NCBI GenBank assembly: GCA_046352935.1
Contig: JAXMGR010000009.1
Span: forward strand, 62,001 to 126,000
DNA: 64,000 nucleotides
Source: CAYWMY01 sp046352935
Lineage (GTDB): Bacteria > Pseudomonadota > Gammaproteobacteria > Steroidobacterales > Steroidobacteraceae
Direction of reading: 5' to 3'
Below are positions 1 to 7,495 of the stretch, piece after piece (the stretch's first letter is position 1; every line of letters begins with the position of its first letter). The notes below the pieces were generated by a model. The model had not been told where the DNA came from. It searched no databases and saw only the letters and a list, made by a program, of their open reading frames with translations. Position numbers and translations under genes: made by a program.

Positions 1-28
1 CGTCGCTGACCGCGATCGTGCAACCGCC

Positions 29-1222
29 GTGCTGCTCAGGATCATGACGGCGATCGCGGGTGATCCGCGGTTCCAGCCGGATCCCGGCGAAGACCCGGTG
101 CGGCTGCTGCAGGACGTGCTGCGCTCGGGCGCCGACCACGCGTTGAATGCGCTCGCACGCCTGCCGGTGGCCGCCGGCGCGCCGCACGCACTGGTCGAGG
201 CGACGCGCGATGCCGTCGCAGGCAGCCTCGTCGAGCCCGTGCGTCAGCGCGTCGTCCTGGGACACGCCGTACAGCAGGCGCTCGTCGTCGAGATCGAACG
301 CGAACTCGGCGGACCGCGAACATCATCGCCGCCCGCGTCGCCCGGCGCCGCGGTACGCCATGGCTATTCCGGGCCGGTCGCCGCACCCGCGCGGCCACCA
401 CTCGATGTCCTGTTCGGCCAGCTCGCCGCGGCGCGGACGAAGCCCGAGTCGGCGCTCCCCGCGCCGGAAGACCCGACGACACTCTGGACGCGTATCGAGG
501 CGCCGGTGCGGGCGGCGTTCCCGGCATCGCCCGAGATCGATCGCGTGCTTGCGGCGGTGCGTGAACGAGTGTTCGCGGCCATCGCGCCACGGCTCGCCCA
601 GGCAATGCCGGAATCCGGGGATCGGGCGGCGGAACGCTTCCTCGATCGCCTGTCGAACACGCTCGCGGCCGCGACGGGCCGCCCGGTCTCGCTGCCGCAA
701 TCCGGCGTGGACGGGCGCGCCATCGCTTTCGCCGTGATCGACACCCTGCGGCAGGTTGCCGATGCACCCCCCGCGGCCGGCCGGCCCGCACCCCCGTCGG
801 TCGCTTCGGTGATGGACGCCCTTCGCGTGCTGCTCGCGCGCGAAGTGGCGCCTTCCACGTCGGCCGGTGGCTTGGTCCGCGCTCCCGCTCCCGCTCCCGC
901 TGCCGCTGCGGTTGCGGAGGCTCGTGTGCTGCTGTTGCGGCTGCTCGGGTCGCCCGAGGCGGCGGAGGTCGCGCGACACGAGCCGGCCGCCGTCGTGCGC
1001 TGGCTCACCGACGCTGCGGCGTCGCTCGCGCGCGACCTCGGCGTACCCTACCGCCTCGATCTCGCGGCCCCGCGCCGCCGGTTCGGCCTCAGGCGCGGGC
1101 GTCTGCCGCCTGCCGGGCCGGAATTCGAGCAGGACCCTGAGCAGGACCGCGAACGGCCCATCGCGGCCATAGAATCCTCCCCGCGCCGCGCTCGATCCGA
1201 CGAACCCCGTTCCCGCGACTGA
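29..1222 (+). CDS. Hypothetical protein, possibly truncated at its 5' side by the window edge
   Basis: Not recognised. The frame is open from base 2 of the window, so the GTG at 29 may be internal and the true start may lie upstream. The translation is about 397 residues, rich in Ala, Arg and Pro, with amphipathic helical stretches (for example around residues 165-215) separated by Pro/Ala-rich linkers (about residues 105-130 and 285-300). No signal peptide, membrane helix or catalytic motif is visible. The C-terminal 50 residues are Arg/Glu-rich and probably disordered. This strand was preferred because the competing minus-strand frames give Arg-rich low-quality translations typical of high-GC shadows. 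Function unknown. Confidence 0.5.
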   Translation: MLLRIMTAIAGDPRFQPDPGEDPVRLLQDVLRSGADHALNALARLPVAAGAPHALVEATRDAVAGSLVEPVRQRVVLGHAVQQALVVEIERELGGPRTSSPPASPGAAVRHGYSGPVAAPARPPLDVLFGQLAAARTKPESALPAPEDPTTLWTRIEAPVRAAFPASPEIDRVLAAVRERVFAAIAPRLAQAMPESGDRAAERFLDRLSNTLAAATGRPVSLPQSGVDGRAIAFAVIDTLRQVADAPPAAGRPAPPSVASVMDALRVLLAREVAPSTSAGGLVRAPAPAPAAAAVAEARVLLLRLLGSPEAAEVARHEPAAVVRWLTDAAASLARDLGVPYRLDLAAPRRRFGLRRGRLPPAGPEFEQDPEQDRERPIAAIESSPRRARSDEPRSRD

Positions 1223-1350
1223 CCACCCGTCGAGCGGTCCGGACGCTTCACACTGTACGGCCGGGACGCGCTGTGATAACTGCGTGCATGACTGCTCGAC
1301 GCCCGGCACGGGCCGCGGCATGCCGGTCACCATTCGGGTGTGAAGGCGGA

Positions 1351-1611
1351 ATGAGGCGATTACGACTCTGGTTGCGCAGCAACATCACCGATCGCCGCGT
1401 GCGTCGCGTGATGGTGGCCGTCATCGGCGGCACGGTCCTGCTGATCGGCATCGCGATGGTCGTGCTGCCCGGTCCCGCGCTGGTCGTGATCCCCGTCGGC
1501 CTCGGCATCCTCGGCCTGGAATTCGCGTGGGCCAGGATCTGGCTGCGCAAGGTCCGCGCGCGCGCGCAGTCCCTCGTCGGCGCCGCCCGCGGACGGCGGG
1601 ATCCGGTGTGA
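1351..1611 (+). CDS. PGPGW-type small transmembrane protein
   Basis: About 86 residues from the ATG at 1351, preceded by a GAAGGCGGA Shine-Dalgarno-like stretch. An upstream in-frame ATG at 1273 would add an implausible Arg/Cys-rich leader. A basic N-terminus precedes one or two hydrophobic helices centred on the motif VVLPGPALVVIPVGLGILGLE, which matches the PGPGW family of putative transmembrane proteins (the final W is replaced here). The family has no established biochemical function. The stop codon overlaps the GTG start of the downstream MFS gene by four bases (GTGA), so the two are almost certainly co-translated. Confidence 0.75.
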   Translation: MRRLRLWLRSNITDRRVRRVMVAVIGGTVLLIGIAMVVLPGPALVVIPVGLGILGLEFAWARIWLRKVRARAQSLVGAARGRRDPV

Positions 1612-2885
1612 CCGACGGGGCGGGCAGGCCCGTGGAGCACCGGCACGGCGCGCTCGCGGTCCTCGCGCTGCCGAACTATTCCCGCTACCTCGCCGGCCGC
1701 TTTCTCTCCTCGTTCGCGACCCAGATGCAGACCGTCGCGGTCGGCTGGCTCATCTACGACCTCACGCGCGATCCGCTCGATCTCGGTCTCGTCGGACTCG
1801 CACAGTTCCTGCCCGCGGTGCTGGCGACGCTCCCCGCCGGACAGGCCGCGGACCGGTGGAACCGGAAGACCCTCCTGGGGGCGTGCCTGCTCGTGGACGT
1901 GGTCTGCGCGCTCGCGCTCGTCGTGTTCGCGGCGCGCGGGACAGACTCGGCGCTGCCGGTCTTCGCCGTCATGGCGCTCTTCGGGCTCGCGCGCGGCTTC
2001 ACGGGCCCGGCCTCCCAGGCGATGCTGCCGAACCTGGTCCCGCGCGCGATGTTCGGCAATGCGGTCGGCATCAACACGACGGCCTGGCAGGTCTCGGCCG
2101 TGGCGGGTCCCGCCGCCGGCGGCTTCGTCTACCTCGCGGGTCCGGCGGTCGTGTTCGCGGTCGTGGCGATGCTGTTCGCGGCGTCCTTGTTGCTGCTCGC
2201 GCTGGTGCGCTCGCCACCTCAGGAGGTCTCGGACGAAAAGGTGAGCTGGCATTCGTTGCTCGAAGGTCTGCGCTTCGTGCGGCGGCGACGGTCGCTGCTC
2301 GGCGCGATGTCGCTCGACCTCTTCGCCGTGCTGTTCGGGGGCGCGACCGCGCTGCTGCCCGCCTATGCGAGTGACGTGCTGCACACGGGCCCCGACGGCC
2401 TCGGCATCCTGCGCAGTGCGCCCGGTGTCGGTGCCGCACTCGTGGGTCTCCATGTCGCGTGGCGCCCGTTCACGCGTCAGGTGGGCCGCTGGATGTTCGG
2501 CGGGGTCGCGGTGTTCGGAATGGCCACCTGCGTGTTCGGGCTGTCGACGGATTTCACGCTCTCGCTGGTTGCGCTCGGCATCCTCGGCGCAGCCGACATG
2601 GTCAGCGTGTACGTGCGCCACGTGCTCGTGCAGCTGCAGACGCCGGATGCGATCCGCGGACGCGTCAGTGCGGTGAACAGCGTGTTCATCGGCGCGTCCA
2701 ACGAACTGGGCGAATTCGAGTCCGGCCTCACCGCCGCCTGGTGGGGGCTCGTGCCGGCGGTGGTCGTGGGCGGACTCGCGAGCGTCGCGGTCGCGTTCCT
2801 GTGGGCGCGGTGGTTCCCGGCGCTCTGGCGGCTCGATTCCTTCGACCGGCTGCGCGCGGTTGACCCTCCATCCGGCACTGTATGA
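1608..2885 (+). CDS. MFS transporter, EntS/MFS_3-like exporter
   Basis: About 425 residues from the GTG at 1608, which overlaps the preceding stop as GTGA. The translation has about 12 hydrophobic helices and the MFS inter-helix 2-3 motif in the form AGQAADRWNRKTL, plus the RGFTGPA segment seen in the EntS / MFS_3 branch. The N-terminus resembles that branch (LPNYSRYLAGRFLSSFATQMQ). Proteins of this branch export small molecules such as siderophores, but no siderophore genes are nearby, so the substrate is unknown. Its last codons lie inside the LexA box that precedes the next gene. Confidence 0.85.
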   Translation: MTDGAGRPVEHRHGALAVLALPNYSRYLAGRFLSSFATQMQTVAVGWLIYDLTRDPLDLGLVGLAQFLPAVLATLPAGQAADRWNRKTLLGACLLVDVVCALALVVFAARGTDSALPVFAVMALFGLARGFTGPASQAMLPNLVPRAMFGNAVGINTTAWQVSAVAGPAAGGFVYLAGPAVVFAVVAMLFAASLLLLALVRSPPQEVSDEKVSWHSLLEGLRFVRRRRSLLGAMSLDLFAVLFGGATALLPAYASDVLHTGPDGLGILRSAPGVGAALVGLHVAWRPFTRQVGRWMFGGVAVFGMATCVFGLSTDFTLSLVALGILGAADMVSVYVRHVLVQLQTPDAIRGRVSAVNSVFIGASNELGEFESGLTAAWWGLVPAVVVGGLASVAVAFLWARWFPALWRLDSFDRLRAVDPPSGTV

Positions 2886-2893
2886 ACATACAG
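2860..2893 (+). promoter_or_regulatory. LexA (SOS) box with overlapping sigma70-like promoter
   Basis: The sequence CTGTATGAACATACAG at 2878-2893 is a perfect inverted repeat (7-bp arms, 2-base centre) and fits the gammaproteobacterial LexA consensus CTGT-N8-ACAG exactly. A possible promoter, TTGACC (2860-2865) with TATGAA (2881-2886) and a 15-base spacer, places the -10 inside the box. LexA bound here would block transcription of the radical SAM gene that starts three bases downstream. The MFS stop codon is inside the box. Confidence 0.75.
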
Positions 2894-2895
2894 GC

Positions 2896-3975
2896 ATGGA
2901 TACCGGAGATCCCCGGTTGCGGCCGGGCCGTGGTGCGCTGTCGAACCCCACCGGGCGCTTCGAGGTCAGGCGGTACGAGCCCGTCGATGACGGCTGGGGC
3001 ATCCAGGACGAGCTGCCGCCACCGCTCGAGACCATCGCCCGGCCGGAGGCGTCGCGGTCGGTCATCAGCCGCAACGACTCACCCGACATCCCCTTCTCCC
3101 GCTCCATCAATCCCTACCGGGGCTGCGAGCACGGCTGCGTGTACTGCTACGCACGTCCCAGCCACGCCTTCCTGAACCTCTCGCCGGGACTCGACTTCGA
3201 AACCCGCCTGTTCTTCAAGGACGGCGCCGTCCGCGAACTGCGGCGCGAACTCTCCGCCCGCGGCTATCGCTGCGAGCCCGTCCACCTCGGCGCGAATACG
3301 GATCCCTACCAGCCGCTGGAACGCCGGCTCGCGATCACACGAGGCGTCCTCGAGGTCCTGCTGGAATGCCGCCACCCGGTCACGATCACGACGAAGTCGG
3401 CGCTGATCCTGCGTGACCGGGACCTGCTCGCGGCGCTCGCACGCGAAGGGCTGGTGCACGCGAGCCTCAGCATCACGACGCTCGACGTCGATCTGAAACG
3501 CCGTCTCGAACCCCGCGCGCCCGGCGCTGCCGCGCGACTGGCGGCGCTCGGCGGCCTTACCGCCGCGGGTGTTCCCGCCGGTGTCCTGGTGGCGCCGGTG
3601 ATCCCGGTCCTCACGGACCACGAACTCGAGCGCATCCTCGAGGCCGCGCGCGATGCCGGCGCGCAGGATGCGGGGTACGTCGTGCTGCGGCTGCCCGGCG
3701 AGGTGCGCGGCCTGTGGCTCGAGTGGCTGCAGGCACATTACCCCGGCAAGGCCGCCCACGTGATGTCCGTGCTGCGCAACCTGCGCGGCGGCAGCGACAA
3801 CGATCCGCGATTCGGGCGCCGCATGCGCGGGCAGGGTGTCTACGCCGATCTGCTCGGCGCGCGGTTCCACGCAGCCTGCCGTCGACTGGGCCTTGCGACG
3901 GGCGGCGGGCAGGCGCTCGACGCCTCGAAATTCCGTCCTCCGGTCGCGGGCCACGGCCAGCTCGAAATGTTCTGA
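2896..3975 (+). CDS. PA0069-family radical SAM protein, probable SOS-regulated gene
   Basis: About 359 residues. The radical SAM iron-sulfur motif CxxxCxxC is at Cys77, Cys81 and Cys84 (NPYRGCEHGCVYCYARPSH), followed by GANTDPYQPLE and TKSALILRDRD blocks characteristic of the PA0069/Rv2578c-like family related to spore photoproduct lyase. The ATG at 2896 is favoured because the N-terminal GRGALSNPTGRFE segment is conserved in the family. It sits only two bases after a LexA box, so the mRNA would be leaderless or nearly so. The family's reaction is not established; SOS control and distant similarity to photoproduct lyase suggest a role in DNA damage response (inference). I recall the Pseudomonas aeruginosa homologue PA0069 being listed in its LexA regulon. 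Confidence 0.9.
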   Translation: MDTGDPRLRPGRGALSNPTGRFEVRRYEPVDDGWGIQDELPPPLETIARPEASRSVISRNDSPDIPFSRSINPYRGCEHGCVYCYARPSHAFLNLSPGLDFETRLFFKDGAVRELRRELSARGYRCEPVHLGANTDPYQPLERRLAITRGVLEVLLECRHPVTITTKSALILRDRDLLAALAREGLVHASLSITTLDVDLKRRLEPRAPGAAARLAALGGLTAAGVPAGVLVAPVIPVLTDHELERILEAARDAGAQDAGYVVLRLPGEVRGLWLEWLQAHYPGKAAHVMSVLRNLRGGSDNDPRFGRRMRGQGVYADLLGARFHAACRRLGLATGGGQALDASKFRPPVAGHGQLEMF

Positions 3976-4074
3976 ACGGCCCTCCACCCGGTGAGACGCG
4001 ATGCAGGGACCCGGGGTTATACTCGGCTGAAGGTCGAATCATCCTCGGGTCCGGTCCGACAGCGAGGTCTCACC

Positions 4075-4779
4075 ATGATCCGCTACAGCCTGACTTCCCG
4101 CTTCCGGGTCGGCGGCCTCGCCGTTTCCGCGGCGCTGCTCGCCGGCTGCATGACCGCCAAGCTCGAGGAGAGCCGCACGCTACCCAGCGTGATCGCGCGC
4201 GGTGAGTCGGTCGTCATCCTCGCCAAGCCGCACGTCGATGGCGTTTCCTCGGAAGACGAGTTCATGGACTGCGTCGGCCGCAGGCTCAACGCCCAGGCCG
4301 GGATCCCGGTGCAGCCCAACAACGCGTTCGTCGACAGCCTCTTCCCGTGGTTCGAGCCCTCGACCGCGCCGCAGCGCGCGGAAGGTGTCCGACGGCTGCT
4401 CGCGCGACCGATCGTGGCGGAGCGCATCGCGCAGACCGGCGTGCGTTACCTCATCTGGCTGGATGGCGTGACGCGCAAGATCGACAGCGGGGGCAGCATG
4501 TCCTGTGCGATCGGACCCGGCATCGGGGGCTGTCTGGGTTTCGGCTGGTGGGAGAAGGAGTCGGCTTACGAGGCGACGATCTGGGACCTGAACGAGGCCA
4601 AGACAGCCGGCACCGTCTCCGCGAAGGTCAACGGTACTTCCGCCATGCTCGGTGTGCTGGTACCGGTTCCGTTCATCGCACGCGTGGAGTCGACCGCCTG
4701 CGACCGTCTGGCGTCGCAGCTCCAGCAGTTCCTCAAGGGTGGGGACCTCGTGGCGACCCGGACCGCCAGCGGCACCTGA
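4075..4779 (+). CDS. Predicted lipoprotein of unknown function
   Basis: About 234 residues from the ATG at 4075. An N-terminal Arg-containing signal and hydrophobic stretch end in the lipobox LLAGC, so it should be a lipid-anchored envelope protein; the residue after Cys is Met. The mature part has a region with two cysteines around SCAIGPGIGGCLGFGWW (about residues 142-160) and a beta-rich segment, and ends with a helix. No family was recognised. It lies 149 bases upstream of the cluster that starts at 4929, in the same direction, and could be an accessory gene of that cluster. Confidence 0.75.
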   Translation: MIRYSLTSRFRVGGLAVSAALLAGCMTAKLEESRTLPSVIARGESVVILAKPHVDGVSSEDEFMDCVGRRLNAQAGIPVQPNNAFVDSLFPWFEPSTAPQRAEGVRRLLARPIVAERIAQTGVRYLIWLDGVTRKIDSGGSMSCAIGPGIGGCLGFGWWEKESAYEATIWDLNEAKTAGTVSAKVNGTSAMLGVLVPVPFIARVESTACDRLASQLQQFLKGGDLVATRTASGT

Positions 4780-4834
4780 TCGCGCCCCGGGTCCGGTCCC
4801 TCGGGTGGTGCGGTGCGGGGCACGCGCGTCCGAC

Positions 4835-4879
4835 GGAATTTTTCTGACTGGCGTGAACCCCGGGGGCGCGCCCGTATCC
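4835..4879 (+). promoter_or_regulatory. Possible ECF-sigma-type promoter upstream of the envelope cluster
   Basis: The 4780-4928 gap contains GGAATTTTT (4835-4843), GTGAACC (4853-4859) and CGTATCC (4873-4879). The GAAC and CGTAT blocks with 14 bases between them resemble ECF-type -35 (GAAC) and -10 (CGTA) elements, but the spacing is shorter than the usual 16-17. No convincing TTGACA/TATAAT pair is present. A tentative call based on motif appearance alone. Confidence 0.3.
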
Positions 4880-4928
4880 AAGTCTGATGGATGGGTCAGG
4901 GACGACGCCGTCGGGGAGTAGGGTGACC

Positions 4929-6104
4929 ATGAATTTCTGCGTCAAGCGCGCGTCGCTCGTCATCACCCTCGTGGCGATGTTCGTCACTGCATGTTCCTTG
5001 CCCGTGCAGTCGGGCGGCTCGAGCGGTGGGTCGAGCGGCAGCTCCAGTGGTGGCTCGAGCGGCGGCGGCTCCAGCAGCGGTGGCGGATCCAGCGGCGGCG
5101 GCTCGAGCCGCGGTTCTTCGGGCGGCGGCGGGTCCACGAGCGCGATGCCTTCTCCGTCCGGTGGCGGCGGTTCCGGATCATCGGGTACCTCCGGCTCTTC
5201 CGGCTCTTCCGGCTCCGCCGGATCGTCGAGCAGTCCGCCACCCAAGTTCCCGTCCGCGCAATCCGGCCCGGAATCCCCGGGTGGCGCCGGGCCGTCCGGC
5301 TCCGGCACTTCCGGCGGATCGTCGGGCAACGCTTCCTCCACCGCTTCGAAGGGTGGAGCCAGCAGCTCCAGCGGTGCATCCGGCCAGCCTGGATCCGGAC
5401 CGCAGGCCAGGGGCGGTGCCACGGCCGGGTCCGGAGCTGGCGGGCAGCCGCCGGGCAATACAGGCGAAGCAGGGAAGGGAAACAGCGCCGGTGGCGGAGC
5501 GGCCGGCGACCCGGGTTCGGGAAAGGCCGGTGGCGCGAGTGGTACCCCGGGCGGGGATGCGTCGTCCTCGGCGGGTTCCGGTGGATCGGGGCCGGAGGCG
5601 GGCGCCGAGGACCGGCGTGCGAAAATCAACCGGCGTTTCGACGAGACCTTCGGCACCTTCGACAGCGCGGTACGCGAGACCCGGGAAGTGATCGCCCGCG
5701 AGCGGGCGGACCGCGCGGGTGGCGGCGCGGGCGATGGACCGGGCGACGGAACCGGCAGCGGAGACGGCGGCGGTGGTGCCACGAAGGCGCGAGGTGGCAT
5801 GGAATCCGCGCGTGGCGCCGGTGGTGAAGGTGATGGCGATGCGTCCGCCGGCAAGGGTGATGGCGCCCGCGACGAGGGCCGCCCCACCGGCAACGGAGGT
5901 GGCGACGAGAAGTCCGGCGGCGGTGGAGGCAGCGGTGGCGGAGCGCGCGGCAGCGGCCCGAACTCGCCGCCCGCCGATGTCCCGGATGGCAGCGACGACG
6001 ACGTGGTCGCGCGGCAGATTCGCGAGGCCGCGATGAAGGAGACCGACCCGGAGCTGCGCGAGAAGCTCTGGGACGAGTACCGGCGCTACAAGAAGGGCAA
6101 GTAG
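4929..6104 (+). CDS. Gly/Ser-rich low-complexity lipoprotein, first gene of the envelope cluster
   Basis: About 391 residues from the ATG at 4929 (upstream GGAG). A signal peptide ends in the lipobox VTAC. Nearly all of residues 30-360 are Gly/Ser/Ala repeats (GGSSGGSSG-type early, GGDG/GGGA-type later), interrupted by one charged helical segment around residues 228-262 (the AEDRRAKINRRFDETF region). The C-terminal 40 residues (DDDVVARQIREAAMKETDPELREKLW region) are charged and probably helical. It looks like a flexible lipid-anchored tether with two short interaction modules. The DNA is correspondingly repetitive. Not assigned to a family. Confidence 0.75.
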   Translation: MNFCVKRASLVITLVAMFVTACSLPVQSGGSSGGSSGSSSGGSSGGGSSSGGGSSGGGSSRGSSGGGGSTSAMPSPSGGGGSGSSGTSGSSGSSGSAGSSSSPPPKFPSAQSGPESPGGAGPSGSGTSGGSSGNASSTASKGGASSSSGASGQPGSGPQARGGATAGSGAGGQPPGNTGEAGKGNSAGGGAAGDPGSGKAGGASGTPGGDASSSAGSGGSGPEAGAEDRRAKINRRFDETFGTFDSAVRETREVIARERADRAGGGAGDGPGDGTGSGDGGGGATKARGGMESARGAGGEGDGDASAGKGDGARDEGRPTGNGGGDEKSGGGGGSGGGARGSGPNSPPADVPDGSDDDVVARQIREAAMKETDPELREKLWDEYRRYKKGK

Positions 6105-6160
6105 GCCGGCGACGCTCGCGCGCAGCGCGTCCGCCGGTGGATCGAGGATCGAGGCCGAAC

Positions 6161-7486
6161 ATGTCCAGAACCCTGAACCCGATGCTGATCGCGGCGGTGC
6201 TGCTCTGCGGCTGCGTCGTGCAGGAAACGAAACCGCAGCCGATCCTGCACGCGGAGCAGGCGACGACGCAGGTCCCCGAGGCCGAGCTGCTGGATGTCGG
6301 CGTGCGTCTGTTCGACGCCAACGTCCCGAAGGCCGTGCTCGACGACCCCGGGCTCGCCGACAAGGTCCGCGTCTATCCGGACATCCGCAAGGCCGAGGCG
6401 CGCTATCTCCCGAACCAGTTGCGCTCCACGCTGGAAGGCACGGGCCAGTGGGGCGCCGTGCGCGTGATTCCCGCGACCGTCGACACGATGGATGTCGTCG
6501 TCACAGGCCGCATCGTCGAGTCGTCGGGCACGGCGCTCGCGCTCGACATCGGCGTCGAGGACGCCACGGGCCGGAAGTGGTTCGAGAAGCGCTACGAAGC
6601 TGTCGCCGACACGCGCTCCTACAAGGAAGGCCCCGGCCGCGAGCGCGATCCCTTCCAGAACCTGTACGTGAAGGTCGCCGACGACATGCTGGCCGCGCGA
6701 CGCCAGCTGAAGGCCGACGACCTGAAGTCCATCCATCGCGTGACCGGGCTGCGTTTCGCGGCTGATTTCGCGCCCGCCGCCATGTCCGACTATCTCGCGA
6801 AGGACGCGAAGAAGGGTACGTACACGGTGCAGCGCCTGCCGTCCGAGAGTGATCCCGTCGTCGCGAGGCTGGAGCGTATCCGCGAACGCGACGACGCGCT
6901 CATCGACACCGTGAGTGACGGCTATGCCGCGTTCGGCGAAAAGATCGCCGAGCCGTACAACGGCTGGCGCGCGTCGACCTACAACGAGCTCGAGGCCGAG
7001 GAACGTGCGAAGAGCCAGTCGGCGTCACGCATCGCGATCGGTGCGGCGCTGGTCGCCGCCGCGATCTTCATGCCCGTGGACTGCAAGAGCGCGACCTGCG
7101 AGCGCGCCGAGACCGTCGGGCGCGTCAGCGCGGCGTACGGCGGCGTGCAGGCGGTGATGAGCGGCATCAAGAAGCGCGACGAGGCGAAGATGCACACCGA
7201 AGCGCTGAAGGAAATCTCAGGATCGTTCCAGGACCAGGCCGAGCCCGCGGTCGTCGATATCGAGGGTCGTACGCTCAGGCTCACCGGGACCGCCGAGGAG
7301 CAGTACGCCGAGTGGCGCCGGCTGCTCCACCAGGAGTACGTCGAGGAAACCGGCGGCACTGCCGCGACGGGCCCGGCCCCGGCCGGCTCGACTCCCGCCG
7401 GTGCGTCGCCGGCCGACGTGCAGCCGCCGCCGGCCGCGCAGCCGGCGCCCGCGGCGAACCCTGGGGCCGCGAACGCCTCCAGCTGA
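6161..7486 (+). CDS. Predicted lipoprotein, envelope cluster
   Basis: About 441 residues from the ATG at 6161. The lipobox is LLCGC. The mature protein starts with an alpha/beta region (residues about 25-190) that contains VRVIPATVDTMDVVVTGRIVESSG, reminiscent of lipoproteins that present a beta-sandwich or ABC_trans_aux-like fold (uncertain). A charged helical middle is followed by a short hydrophobic helix (IAIGAALVAAAIF, about residue 290) and a C-terminal Pro/Ala-rich tail. Two cysteines (MPVDCKSATCE) follow the hydrophobic segment. The gene ends nine bases before the kinase gene. Function unknown. Confidence 0.75.
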   Translation: MSRTLNPMLIAAVLLCGCVVQETKPQPILHAEQATTQVPEAELLDVGVRLFDANVPKAVLDDPGLADKVRVYPDIRKAEARYLPNQLRSTLEGTGQWGAVRVIPATVDTMDVVVTGRIVESSGTALALDIGVEDATGRKWFEKRYEAVADTRSYKEGPGRERDPFQNLYVKVADDMLAARRQLKADDLKSIHRVTGLRFAADFAPAAMSDYLAKDAKKGTYTVQRLPSESDPVVARLERIRERDDALIDTVSDGYAAFGEKIAEPYNGWRASTYNELEAEERAKSQSASRIAIGAALVAAAIFMPVDCKSATCERAETVGRVSAAYGGVQAVMSGIKKRDEAKMHTEALKEISGSFQDQAEPAVVDIEGRTLRLTGTAEEQYAEWRRLLHQEYVEETGGTAATGPAPAGSTPAGASPADVQPPPAAQPAPAANPGAANASS

Positions 7487-7495
7487 CCGTCGATC

